NCBI GenBank assembly: GCA_050049805.1
Contig: JASFVN010000027.1
Span: 1 to 26,697 of the forward strand
Direction of reading: 5' to 3'
DNA: 26,697 nt
From: JABDNZ01 sp050049805
Lineage (GTDB): Bacteria; Gemmatimonadota; Gemmatimonadetes; Longimicrobiales; Gaopeijiaceae
Shown piece by piece: positions 14,837-22,532 of this stretch (positions within the stretch are counted from its first letter, which is position 1; each line of letters opens with the position of its first letter). The position numbers were made by a program, and so were the translations under genes. Under the pieces are notes generated by a model, which saw nothing but the letters and a program-made list of their open reading frames with translations, did no database searches and was not told where the DNA came from.

Positions 14837-17185
14837 ATGTGTGCACCGAATGATATCCGCGATCGCCTCGGGCTCGCCCTAAGGGGTCGATATACAGTTG
14901 AGCAGGAGCTGGGCCAGGGAGGCATGGCCGCGGTCTTCCTGGCAAGGGACCTGACGCACCGCAGGGACGTGGCAATCAAGGTCCTCTCTTCCGAGGTGGC
15001 CCATTCCCTTGGCTCCGAGCGCTTCCTGAAAGAAATCGAGATCGCCGCCAACTTGAGCCATCCAAACATCCTTCCTCTTTTCGACTCCGGTGAGGCCGAC
15101 GGGCTGCTTTACTATGTGATGCCCTACGTGGAAGGGGAGTCGCTGAGAGACCGCCTCAACAGGGAAAACCAGCTGCCTCTGGAAGAGGTCATCAACATCG
15201 TAGGAGAAGTGGCCGATGCCCTAGGCCATGCTCACGACCAGAACCTGATCCATCGAGACGTCAAGCCCGAGAACATCTTGTTCACCGCCGGCCATGCCGT
15301 CGTGGCCGACTTCGGGGTCGCGAAAGCCCTGGACGTTGCTGGAGGGGAGAGCCTTACCCGGACGGGGATTACGGTCGGGACGCCTTCCTACATGAGTCCA
15401 GAACAAGCAGGAGCGTCTGAGAGACTCGATGGGCGGAGCGATCAGTACAGTCTGGGGTGCTTGGCCTATGAGATGCTTGGGGGACAACCTCCCTTCGTGG
15501 CGCCAACCCCACAGGCGGTCCTGGCCCGACACGCCGTGGACCCGGTCCCGGAGCTCCGGACGATCCGGCCGAACCTTCCAGCGGCAGTGTCGAGAGCGGT
15601 CGAGAAGGCTCTGGCCAAGGTTCCCGCTGATCGTTTTCCTTCAGTCCGTGCGTTTGCAAACGCTCTGAGAGAAGCCAACACCGAAGGGGCTCGGGCCGCA
15701 GAGGCTGTCCGGGCGCGGCGGGAGGCTGGACGGCGACGGATGGCCTGGGCTGGAGCGGTTATCGGTCTGGTGGCCCTAGCCCTCTGGTTTGGCACTCTCG
15801 TCACCGGCCCAGTCTATGAGCGATTGGGGGTGCTTCCCCCCACGGACCTCCAGAGAGATCCCGAGCAGGAACAGATCATCCTGGCGTTCTACGACGAGCT
15901 CATGGGAGAGTTGCAGATGGCCGGCCTTACGGTGAAGGCCCGATCCTCCATGATGCGATACCGTGACGGGGCCACGCCCGTACACGAGATCGCGGAAGCG
16001 GTCGGCATCGATGCCCTTCTCGAGCCGTCGGTCCGCTGGACGGGCGACAGCGTGCAGGTCAACGCCCGGCTGATCGATGCACACACCGGCGACTACATCG
16101 GGACACCCATCGTGGAGCACGCGGCCGTTAGCGACATCTTTCGACTCTACATGGGTCTGGTCCGTCAGGTGGTGGATGCCCTCGGGTTGCCACTGAGCCC
16201 AGAGGCCGAAGCCAGGCTCGCGGCGGCTGAACCTATCGACGCCGAGGCATACCAAGATTATCTGAACGGCCGTTTCTATTGGGGGAACCTCACCCCGGCG
16301 AGTCTGGACGCAGCCCAGGGGTACTACGAGGCGGCCTTGCAGAAGCAGCCGGACTTCGCCCAGGCCTACGCGGGCATTGCCCACGTCTGGGCCGGCCGGC
16401 AGCAGATGGGATACCTGCCCCCTTCGGAAGCGGGTCCCAAGGCCCGGGAGGCACTGGATCGCGCTCTGGGCCTCGATAGCACCGCCTTCGAGGTCCAGTA
16501 CGTGGCGGCAGCGTACCGGACGTGGACGGAATGGGATTGGGAAGGGGGGGAGGCATTTTTTCGCGGGGCCATCGAGGTCAACCCTGGCTACGCCGAGGTC
16601 CGGTCACACTATGCCCACCTGCTGATGATCCTGGGGAGGATGGACGAAGCGGAGGAGCAGTCGCGTTTGGCCATGGAGCTGGACCCCCTGAACCCCATTG
16701 TCCAGTCCTTCCACGGGTCGGTGCTTTATGCAGCAGGCCACCTGGATGAGGGGATCTCGGTTTTGGAGAATACCCTGCGTACGGCCCCGGATAATCCGGT
16801 GGCGGTTTGGGGCCTCATGTCCGCCTACTATTTGAAGGGCATGCCGCAGGAAGCCCTGGACTACGCGGGGCGAACCCTCGCCATGGTCGGCCTGCCGGAG
16901 CTTTCAGATACCCTCCAGGCCGTCTTGGCTGCGGAGGGGGCCGATGCGGCCTGGCGTTTTGCCGGTGAAGCGGTCGAAGGGCTTCCCTATGTGCTGCCCA
17001 TCTTGCCCATAGTGTTTTTCGACTACGCCGGTGAAACGGATCAGGCGGTCTCCTGGGCCCAACGGGCACTAGAGGTCCATGATCCCAATGCCCCGTATCT
17101 GGCCTCCGAGCCCTTCAGCGACGAGCTCAGGAACGATTCGCGCTTCAGGGAGGTGTTGAGACGGATGGGCCTTCCGACCTCTTGA
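14837..17185 (+). CDS. Ser/Thr protein kinase with TM segment, TolB/FlgO-like domain and TPRs
   Basis: A 782-residue homologue of the kinase at 8701. The kinase domain (about 18-280) is intact: GQGGMAAVF (26-34), K48 in AIK, HRDVKPEN (139-146, D141), DFG (158-160), SPEQ (187-190). Unlike the other copy it carries an Arg-rich stretch (RARREAGRRR) and a TM helix at 301-322, so the kinase is cytosolic and the TolB-N/FlgO-like domain (332-450, with LLEPSVRW and VNARLIDAHTGDY) and TPR region (465 onward) face the periplasm. TPR units include YYEAALQKQPDFAQAYAGIA and FFRGAIEVNPGYAEVRSHYA. This is a receptor-kinase layout: an outer TPR sensor coupled to an inner kinase, but that is inferred. No good ribosome binding site precedes the ATG at 14837. 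The convergent paralog B ends 33 bases downstream. Confidence 0.95.
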   Translation: MCAPNDIRDRLGLALRGRYTVEQELGQGGMAAVFLARDLTHRRDVAIKVLSSEVAHSLGSERFLKEIEIAANLSHPNILPLFDSGEADGLLYYVMPYVEGESLRDRLNRENQLPLEEVINIVGEVADALGHAHDQNLIHRDVKPENILFTAGHAVVADFGVAKALDVAGGESLTRTGITVGTPSYMSPEQAGASERLDGRSDQYSLGCLAYEMLGGQPPFVAPTPQAVLARHAVDPVPELRTIRPNLPAAVSRAVEKALAKVPADRFPSVRAFANALREANTEGARAAEAVRARREAGRRRMAWAGAVIGLVALALWFGTLVTGPVYERLGVLPPTDLQRDPEQEQIILAFYDELMGELQMAGLTVKARSSMMRYRDGATPVHEIAEAVGIDALLEPSVRWTGDSVQVNARLIDAHTGDYIGTPIVEHAAVSDIFRLYMGLVRQVVDALGLPLSPEAEARLAAAEPIDAEAYQDYLNGRFYWGNLTPASLDAAQGYYEAALQKQPDFAQAYAGIAHVWAGRQQMGYLPPSEAGPKAREALDRALGLDSTAFEVQYVAAAYRTWTEWDWEGGEAFFRGAIEVNPGYAEVRSHYAHLLMILGRMDEAEEQSRLAMELDPLNPIVQSFHGSVLYAAGHLDEGISVLENTLRTAPDNPVAVWGLMSAYYLKGMPQEALDYAGRTLAMVGLPELSDTLQAVLAAEGADAAWRFAGEAVEGLPYVLPILPIVFFDYAGETDQAVSWAQRALEVHDPNAPYLASEPFSDELRNDSRFREVLRRMGLPTS

Positions 17186-17218
17186 AGGGGGGCGGGCCAG
17201 GTGATAATGAAACGGGAG

Positions 17219-17731
17219 TCAATCTCCGAGGAGCTTCCGCTCCACCTCTTCGGTGAGCCCTACGTCGGCTACTCTCCTGCCGTCGGCAAGCAGTTCCCGG
17301 ACCTCAGCCACCCTTGCCAGGGCCAGGGAACCGTAGGCTGCGATGGCGCCACCCAAAGAAAAGGGCCCCGCGAGAGCAAGGGTGATCTGCCACAAAGGGA
17401 CATTCGGCGTGGCCAGGTCCAGGGTGGTCATGGCCGCCGGGATCAGGCTCACCGCAAGACCACCTACCGCACCCCATGCAGCGACCCTGGGTAGGGACAA
17501 CTCATCGAAGCGGCGACGGCGTCCCGCTATTCCTAGCACCGTGGAGAATGCCAAGCCGCCCAAAAAGCCGGGATACGCCAGGGCCGCGGGCCAGATGTCG
17601 ACCGCCGATCCCAAGGGGTTCGGCCAGAGGTTGTGAACCAACTCGATGCCCATCCCGGCCAGGAACCCCGCTGCCGCCCAAACCAGGCCCAACCCCGCGG
17701 CGCCGCGGATGCGTCTTATCCACCTCTTCAT
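17219..17731 (-). CDS. Four-TM protein of unknown function, paralog B
   Basis: A 170-residue membrane protein. The start at 17731 was chosen over more distant in-frame starts because GAGGACGGGGCAA precedes it and because it makes the N-terminus align with paralogs A and C: MKRWIRRIRGAAGLGLVWAA. The other family landmarks are present: the basic loop GRRRRFDELSLPR (70-82), hydrophobic segments near 17-33, 48-69, 84-103 and 115-138, and the C-terminal LLGD. It shares more with paralog C than with A, including the SLPR motif and the last four residues. It converges on the kinase gene with 33 bases between stops. The function is unknown; the basic N-terminus and the RRRRF loop should both lie on the cytoplasmic side. 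Confidence 0.8.
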   Translation of the reverse strand: MKRWIRRIRGAAGLGLVWAAAGFLAGMGIELVHNLWPNPLGSAVDIWPAALAYPGFLGGLAFSTVLGIAGRRRRFDELSLPRVAAWGAVGGLAVSLIPAAMTTLDLATPNVPLWQITLALAGPFSLGGAIAAYGSLALARVAEVRELLADGRRVADVGLTEEVERKLLGD

Positions 17732-17894
17732 TTGCCCCGTCCTCTCCTGGTATGCTCGGGTGTCATCCATACTAATGCTTCGGGGGCTTGTTCGATTCTT
17801 TTGTTGATGCATGGCCGAGTCGACGCCGTTGGACCATGTTTCACCTGTGCTTGTCCGGCCGGCCTAACCCCGTCCTCTCCCAGGAGGACCCGAA

Positions 17895-18200
17895 TTGGCG
17901 AATGTCCGAGATCCAGGGTCCATGGCCAGAAATGAGCCCGATTCTCCTCCTGACCGGAAGGAGATCGAGTTCTATTCCCCCCGGGTCTTTGATGTTCTGT
18001 CGATTCTCTTTCCACTGGCGCTCACGCTTTTTTCAGTGTGGGCCGTGATTGTCGGGCCTGCATCAGAATCCCCAATCGAGGGACTCCTGGGCCGAATCGT
18101 CTTTGGTGCGGTTGCCATCTTCGGGGGTTCGGTTACTTATCAGTGGCTGAGGCGCTGGAAGGATCCCCACCCCCGCCTCGCTGTGACCCCCGAGGTCTGA
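17895..18200 (+). CDS. Small two-TM membrane protein next to a glycosyltransferase
   Basis: A 101-residue protein starting with TTG at 17895, which has a perfect AGGAGG at 17882-17887 with seven bases between. An ATG at 17922 (tenth codon) is the alternative and has no good ribosome binding site. A polar N-terminus with RNEPDSPPDRKEIEF precedes two hydrophobic segments: VLSILFPLALTLFSVWAVIVG (34-54) and LLGRIVFGAVAIFGGSVTYQWL (64-85). A basic tail ends the protein. The stop is only two bases before the GTG start of the glycosyltransferase, so the two are one operon. A role as a partner subunit of the glycosyltransferase is possible but not shown. Confidence 0.75.
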   Translation: MANVRDPGSMARNEPDSPPDRKEIEFYSPRVFDVLSILFPLALTLFSVWAVIVGPASESPIEGLLGRIVFGAVAIFGGSVTYQWLRRWKDPHPRLAVTPEV

Positions 18201-18202
18201 CG

Positions 18203-19474
18203 GTGCGCACTTTTCTGGTCCTCTTCGTTTTGAACCTGGGTCTTCGGCTGGGGGCCCTCTGCTTCCTTTTCCCTCCGGACCTGATTCCTCCGAATCCCAA
18301 CTGGGAGACGGGGGCCGTATCGATTTCCTTGGCAACGACCGGGGAGTTCGCCGACCCCTACCTCATCCCCACGGGGCCGACGGCCCACATGCCACCCGTC
18401 TACGTTGGCGCCATGAGCCTAGTTTACAGGGGGTTGGGCACGGGGTTCGTGGGTGGCCTGGTTCGATGGATTCTGATTCTCATGGCAATCAGTACTCTCA
18501 TGGCCCTCATGCCCTGGCTAGGACAGATCTTCGGCGTGGGACGGAAGCCGGGGATACTGGCTGGCGTGGCAGGGGCTTTCGCTATCGGGTTCCCTTCGGA
18601 GTTGGAGCCCTACTCCGGTCTGGTATTGGCCCTACTCGCAGCTTTTTTTGTTCTCCGTTGGAGAAATATGGCCGAATCGGGTGAAGGCCCGAGTGGCTCC
18701 TTCCTCTTCGGGCTCGTTCTGGGCGCGGCCTTCCACCTTCAACCCGTCTTCCTTCCTGTGGTGCTGGGGTACATGACCTTTGAGCTTTGGCGGTGGCGCG
18801 GCGAGGGTGGATGGCGGCGTTCGGCCTTGATGGCGCTGGGCATCATCCTGGCTTGCATCCCGTGGGGATTTCGCAACTACGCCGCGTTCCATCAGGCCTT
18901 TTTCATCCGGAGTAACCTGGGTTTGGAGCTTTACGTCGGGAACCACGAAGGCGCCCATGCCGACATCGATGTCTCGTCTGCCAGAGGCTCTTTCCGACAC
19001 CCCCGTACCGATCGGTCCGAGGCTGAAAGGGTCCGTGAGCTCGGGGAAGGCCCTTATATGAGAGAAAAACTCGAAGTGGCGCTGGATTGGATCGGAGCCC
19101 ACCCCGGCGAGTTCCTGAGGCTGACTGGTACTCGGCTGGCCTATTTCTGGTTCGGGCCTCTTCACCAGGGTTCCAGGGCAGCACCCTATCTATTCCTCAC
19201 GCTGTTGGCCGCGCTCGGGGCATGGCGATTCCTTGGCCCTGCGGACCCCTTCCAGCGTGCGGCTCTGCTGATTCCCCTCGCGATGTATCCCCTGATATAC
19301 TACCTGGTGGCGTATATGCCTCGGTATGGCGAGCCGGTCCGGTGGATCCTCTTCTTATTGGCGGCAGGTGCGTTGGTCGGCTCCCCCGAAGGCGCCGGAG
19401 AAGGAAAACCTTCACGCCATCTAACCTTCCTTGCTCGTTCCGGATCCATGCGGTCATCTTGGGTCCGGTTGTGA
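18203..19474 (+). CDS. GT-C fold membrane glycosyltransferase, family 39-like
   Basis: A 423-residue multi-pass protein with about ten hydrophobic segments. The start is GTG at 18203, supported by GAGGT six bases upstream; the frame is open further upstream but that overlaps the preceding gene. The first external loop contains NWETG (33-37) with an acidic residue at the catalytic position, then FADPYLIPTGPTAHMPPVYV, a hallmark of ArnT/PMT-like (GT39/GT83) enzymes that transfer sugars from polyprenyl-phosphate donors. A large soluble loop (about residues 250-310) follows a WGFRNYAAF motif that also recurs in this family. The last 25 residues are polar and end with SMRSSWVRL. The acceptor is unknown: lipid, polysaccharide or protein. 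The gene ends three bases before the conserved kinase leader. Confidence 0.88.
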   Translation: MRTFLVLFVLNLGLRLGALCFLFPPDLIPPNPNWETGAVSISLATTGEFADPYLIPTGPTAHMPPVYVGAMSLVYRGLGTGFVGGLVRWILILMAISTLMALMPWLGQIFGVGRKPGILAGVAGAFAIGFPSELEPYSGLVLALLAAFFVLRWRNMAESGEGPSGSFLFGLVLGAAFHLQPVFLPVVLGYMTFELWRWRGEGGWRRSALMALGIILACIPWGFRNYAAFHQAFFIRSNLGLELYVGNHEGAHADIDVSSARGSFRHPRTDRSEAERVRELGEGPYMREKLEVALDWIGAHPGEFLRLTGTRLAYFWFGPLHQGSRAAPYLFLTLLAALGAWRFLGPADPFQRAALLIPLAMYPLIYYLVAYMPRYGEPVRWILFLLAAGALVGSPEGAGEGKPSRHLTFLARSGSMRSSWVRL

Positions 19475-19477
19475 GTT

Positions 19478-19517
19478 GGGCTGGTACGGGCATCTCTCCC
19501 TCACCGGATCACTGAGG
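19478..19517 (+). promoter_or_regulatory. Kinase-type leader preserved ahead of the kinase remnant
   Basis: This 40-base block aligns without gaps to 8661-8700 in front of kinase 1, with 25 identical positions (GGGCTG, GGGCA, CCCTCACCGG, TCA). It begins three bases after the glycosyltransferase stop. No -35/-10 pair was seen. Confidence 0.45.
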
Positions 19518-19607
19518 ATGAACGCCGAGGAGCGACTGACGTCGGCTTTGCCTGGCCGCTATGCCATCGAGAGAGAGATCGGCAGCGGCGGTTGGAGTAT
19601 CCTCTGG
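19518..19607 (+). pseudogene. Remnant of a Ser/Thr kinase gene (first 30 codons)
   Basis: ATG 19518 opens a reading frame whose first 30 residues match kinase 1 at 15 ungapped positions, including the exact GRY/DRY-like start, EIGSGG and the acidic N-terminal helix (MNAEERLTSALPGRYAIERE). The glycine loop then reads GGWSILW where an intact kinase has GGMATVY, and everything after residue 30 is unrelated to kinases: the ATP lysine, HRD and DFG are absent. The frame runs on to 19718, overlapping the start of the phosphodiesterase gene at 19666. The best reading is a third kinase gene deleted after its first ~90 bases. A short expressed peptide of 66 residues cannot be excluded. Confidence 0.8.
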
Positions 19608-19665
19608 GAAATCGGGGCCCTTGACCAACCAGATGCCCGGCTTCGCTTCGCATGGAGTGTGAAGA

Positions 19666-20628
19666 GTGAACCGTGCAGTGCTACTCTTGTTCATCGCATT
19701 GGGTGTTGGCGGCTGTAGCTCATCGCCTGGTTCGACTTCAAATGGATCCGATTCGGTGGCCTATCTCATCGCACATAGGGGCGCCTCGGCGTACGCACCG
19801 GAGCACACCCTCGCTGCCTACCGACTGGCTCTGGAGCAAGGGACCGATTTCATCGAGCCCGACCTTCAAATCACCAAGGACGGCCAGTTGATTGCTCTTC
19901 ATGACGTCACACTGGAGCGCACAACCAACGTAAGTGCGTTGTTTCCCCACCGGTTTCGGGAAGAGATGCAAGGCGACAATCCGGTCCGGAGGTGGTATGC
20001 CAGCGACTTCACTCTCTCGGAGATCAAGCAACTGGACGCGGGAGCCTGGTTTGACCCGGAGTTCCGGGGTGAGGGCGTGCCCACCTTTGGCGAGGTCCTG
20101 GAGTTGGCGAGGGGGCGCGCTGGAGTTTACCCGGAGACGAAGGCGCCTGAAGTCTATTCCGGCCTGGGCTTCGAGATGGAGCGCCTGCTTCTGGCGGAGC
20201 TGGGACGATACGGGCTGGATCGGGAGGGAGCGGACCCATCGACGCCCATCGTCATACAGTCCTTCAGTGCTGAGAGTCTCCGCATCCTTCGAGAGGAGTT
20301 GGGCTCGGACCTTCCCCTTACCTTTCTGATCTCCGGCGGCGACGCCCATGAGTGGACCTCGGTGGAGGGATTGGCGCTCATTTCCCAATTCGCCTCAGGG
20401 ATCGGGCCAGCCAAACGGTTGCTGACCGAGGACCCCGGAATCGTCGAGAGGGCACACGCTGCAGGTCTCGCGGTGGTTCCATGGACATTTGGCACGTCTG
20501 AGGCGGTTGGGTCCCAGGAGTTGAGGGCTGAGATGACCCACTTTCTTTGTGTCATCGGCGTGGACGGGCTGTTCACCAACAACCCCGACCTATTCCCGAG
20601 GGAAGATCCCTGCAGCAGCCTTCCTTGA
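19666..20628 (+). CDS. Glycerophosphodiester phosphodiesterase, lipoprotein
   Basis: A 320-residue GDPD-family enzyme that hydrolyses glycerophosphodiesters to sn-glycerol 3-phosphate and an alcohol. Catalytic and metal residues are recognisable: H37-R38 in AHRGASAYAPEHT, E64 and D66 in IEPDLQITKDG, and H79 in LHD. Later family landmarks include GVYPETKAP (about 143-151), IVIQSF (about 200-205) and the closing VDGLFTNNPD. The start is GTG 19666 with GGAG upstream; the N-terminus is a short lipoprotein signal with VGGC and Cys17 as the acylation site, so the protein is predicted to be anchored in the envelope, like periplasmic GlpQ-type enzymes. It has the long GlpQ-like insertion (residues 84-110). 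It is separated from rsgA by 141 bases containing a hairpin. Confidence 0.94.
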   Translation: MNRAVLLLFIALGVGGCSSSPGSTSNGSDSVAYLIAHRGASAYAPEHTLAAYRLALEQGTDFIEPDLQITKDGQLIALHDVTLERTTNVSALFPHRFREEMQGDNPVRRWYASDFTLSEIKQLDAGAWFDPEFRGEGVPTFGEVLELARGRAGVYPETKAPEVYSGLGFEMERLLLAELGRYGLDREGADPSTPIVIQSFSAESLRILREELGSDLPLTFLISGGDAHEWTSVEGLALISQFASGIGPAKRLLTEDPGIVERAHAAGLAVVPWTFGTSEAVGSQELRAEMTHFLCVIGVDGLFTNNPDLFPREDPCSSLP

Positions 20629-20697
20629 GTTTCCAGACCTTAGCCGACATGCTGGCTCGCAGCCGGAAATCTCGGGTAAGTCTGCAGGTTTGAGTAT

Positions 20698-20724
20698 CTT
20701 CCGCTGGTGCTGCAAGAGCGGAAG
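20698..20724. other. 8-bp perfect hairpin between phosphodiesterase and rsgA
   Basis: CTTCCGCT (20698-20705) and AGCGGAAG (20717-20724) are perfect complements with an 11-base loop, 69 bases after the phosphodiesterase stop and 45 before the rsgA ATG. There is no T-run, so it is either a weak terminator or part of the rsgA leader. Confidence 0.4.
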
Positions 20725-20769
20725 CGGAGAGTCGTTGAGCCCTTTGACTGAGCTCTTGGTGAGACCTAG

Positions 20770-21837
20770 ATGATGGAGAAGCTGAGTGTGCTGGGGTGGG
20801 ACTCGGACTGGAACACCGCTTTCCAGGGTGTGGATACCGAGGGGGCGTGGCCGGCAAGAGTCACGGCACAGCACCGGGATCGCTGGGAGGTGCAATCTTC
20901 CAGGGGACACCATGAGGGGCGGATCGTGGGTGGGGGAACCGCAGGCCTCAGGCCCGTGACAGGTGACTGGGTGGCCTGCGTGGAGGGACCTCAGGAGTCC
21001 GACCCCTGTTCGATAGTAGCGGTCCTTCCTCGCCGATCCGCCCTACGACGTGGGTCTGCAGGGGAGTCACAGGGTCAACAGGTGTTGGCCGCAAATGTGG
21101 ATCGCCTTTGGATCGTGCAGTCGCTCGAGACACCTCCGAACCTTCGAAGCCTGGAAAGGTACCTGGCCGTGGCTTGGGAGAGCGGTGCCACCCCGGAAAT
21201 TGTACTGAGCAAGTCCGACCTCTGTCAGGATCTGGAGGCCGCCACGGCATCCGCCGGCGGCGTTGCCTTCGGCACGCCCGTCTGGGTGGTGAGCGTGGAG
21301 AACGAGGGTGCGATGAATGCCCTCCGTGATAGCCTATCAACCGGACAAACCGTGGCTCTGATTGGACCTTCCGGCGCCGGGAAGTCCACTTTGATCAACA
21401 GACTCGCCGAATCGGTGCTTGCCAGGACCGGGGAGGTGAGGTCGGGAGACCGGAAGGGGCGTCACACCACCACAGGCCGGGAGCTCTTCCCCATCCATGG
21501 CGGGGCTCTTCTCCTCGACACCCCTGGAATGCGAGAGTTGAAGGTTCTCGATCTGGACGAGGGGCTGGGCCACGCCTTTCCAGAGATCGAAGAACTCTCC
21601 GCCGGATGCCGATTCCGCGACTGCTCGCACTCGTCCGAGCCCGGTTGCGCCGTGTTGGAGGCGGTGGAGGAGGGTCGACTCGATCCGGACCGTCTGGCCA
21701 GCTATAGAAAGCTCGAGGCGGAAGCCGAATACCAGCGCCGGAAGGTTGATCCTCAAGCGCGGGCGGAGTATGTGGCAGAATGGAAAACGGCCATGCGGAC
21801 GGTCAAACACCACCAGAAGTATAAGGAGCGGGACTGA
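20770..21837 (+). CDS. rsgA: Ribosome small-subunit-dependent GTPase A
   Basis: A 355-residue circularly permuted GTPase. The motif order is the RsgA one: G4 LSKSD (146-150), then G1 GPSGAGKS (199-206), a switch-type segment RKGRHTTTGR (228-237), and G3 DTPG (250-253). An N-terminal OB domain (about 28-90) precedes it, and the C-terminal zinc domain has C280, C285, H287 and C293 in CRFRDCSHSSEPGC. RsgA acts late in 30S assembly, promoting release of assembly factors. The N-terminal extension beginning LGWDSDWNTAF is typical of the longer subfamily. Serine at the first position of the G4 motif is a variation on the usual NKxD that is seen in relatives. The start could be either of two adjacent ATGs (20770, 20773); GGTGAG lies upstream. 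It converges with paralog C, 54 bases apart. Confidence 0.95.
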   Translation: MMEKLSVLGWDSDWNTAFQGVDTEGAWPARVTAQHRDRWEVQSSRGHHEGRIVGGGTAGLRPVTGDWVACVEGPQESDPCSIVAVLPRRSALRRGSAGESQGQQVLAANVDRLWIVQSLETPPNLRSLERYLAVAWESGATPEIVLSKSDLCQDLEAATASAGGVAFGTPVWVVSVENEGAMNALRDSLSTGQTVALIGPSGAGKSTLINRLAESVLARTGEVRSGDRKGRHTTTGRELFPIHGGALLLDTPGMRELKVLDLDEGLGHAFPEIEELSAGCRFRDCSHSSEPGCAVLEAVEEGRLDPDRLASYRKLEAEAEYQRRKVDPQARAEYVAEWKTAMRTVKHHQKYKERD

Positions 21838-21891
21838 CCCCCATACCGGTCAAGGCAGCATTCCCACTTCCTAGGCCTTCTGCCGGGAACG

Positions 21892-22398
21892 TCAACTCCC
21901 GTCTCCTAGCAGATCTCGGGTCTCATCCGGGGCAAGCTCCCGCTCGGCAGCTTCAGAGTCGACATCGAGCAGTTCTGGGTCCTTTGCTTTCCTGGCGATT
22001 GCCAAAGAACCAGCGGCGCAGCCCGCCCCGGCCGCCGCGAATAACGGACCCAAGAACACGAGGTTCTGCAGAAATGTGGCTCCTTCGGTGAAGGACACGA
22101 CCGAGACAAAAGCGGCGGATAGGAAGAAACCCCCGGCGGCTCCCCACCCTGCAAAGCGTGGCAGCGACATCTGGTCAAACCTGCGACTGCCCCCGAGTAC
22201 TCCCAGGACCCCGGAAAAGGCGACGCCAGAGAAGAAGCCGAGCATGCCGAATCCGAGGGGATAGGGGACGTCGGCACCGGTACTGCCGGTTGTCAGGAGA
22301 AGCCCCAGCATGATGACCATGCCCGCGCCAAACCATGCCAATGCCCAGGTCAGGCCCATACCGACGGCACCGCGAATGCGTCTCAACCACTTCTTCAT
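21892..22398 (-). CDS. Four-TM protein of unknown function, paralog C
   Basis: A 168-residue membrane protein whose ATG at 22398 has GGGAGGAG at ideal spacing. The N-terminus MKKWLRRIRGAVGMGLTWAL, the loop GGSRRFDQMSLPRFAGWG (69-86) and the LLGDGS end align with paralog B across the whole length, and less strongly with A. Hydrophobic segments lie near 16-37, 48-70, 84-104 and 113-135; the last contains AAAGAGCAAGSLAIARK. The acidic tail (EAAERELAPDETRD) separates the last helix from LLGD. It is transcribed away from the LRR lipoprotein gene. Function unknown, no family recognised. Confidence 0.8.
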   Translation of the reverse strand: MKKWLRRIRGAVGMGLTWALAWFGAGMVIMLGLLLTTGSTGADVPYPLGFGMLGFFSGVAFSGVLGVLGGSRRFDQMSLPRFAGWGAAGGFFLSAAFVSVVSFTEGATFLQNLVFLGPLFAAAGAGCAAGSLAIARKAKDPELLDVDSEAAERELAPDETRDLLGDGS

Positions 22399-22440
22399 TC
22401 CGTTCTCCTCCCAGATCTCGACTCACACTAACCATGCCGA

Positions 22441-22500
22441 CTTCATTTCTATTTCACAAGTACTTTAAAAACCAAAGTGAAGTTCCAATTTCGCTTGCCA
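22441..22500. promoter_or_regulatory. AT-rich divergent promoter region
   Basis: Only 20 of these 60 bases are G or C, against the GC-rich background. It lies between paralog C (minus) and the LRR lipoprotein gene (plus). It contains the palindrome AAGTACTT (22458-22465) and ACTTT/AAAGT (22462-22466 and 22474-22478). Exact -35/-10 boxes could not be assigned on either strand. Confidence 0.45.
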
Positions 22501-22532
22501 TTCTTCTGGAAGAGGAAAAGACTATACCTGTA

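Noticed and set aside
15776..16384. Minus-strand frame of 202 codons inside kinase 2
   Set aside because: It is opposite a well-supported kinase gene and encodes nothing recognisable.
22335..22532. Longer N-terminus for the LRR lipoprotein
   Set aside because: The extra residues are encoded by the AT-rich spacer and the opposite strand of paralog C, and would bury the lipoprotein signal about 100 residues into the protein.
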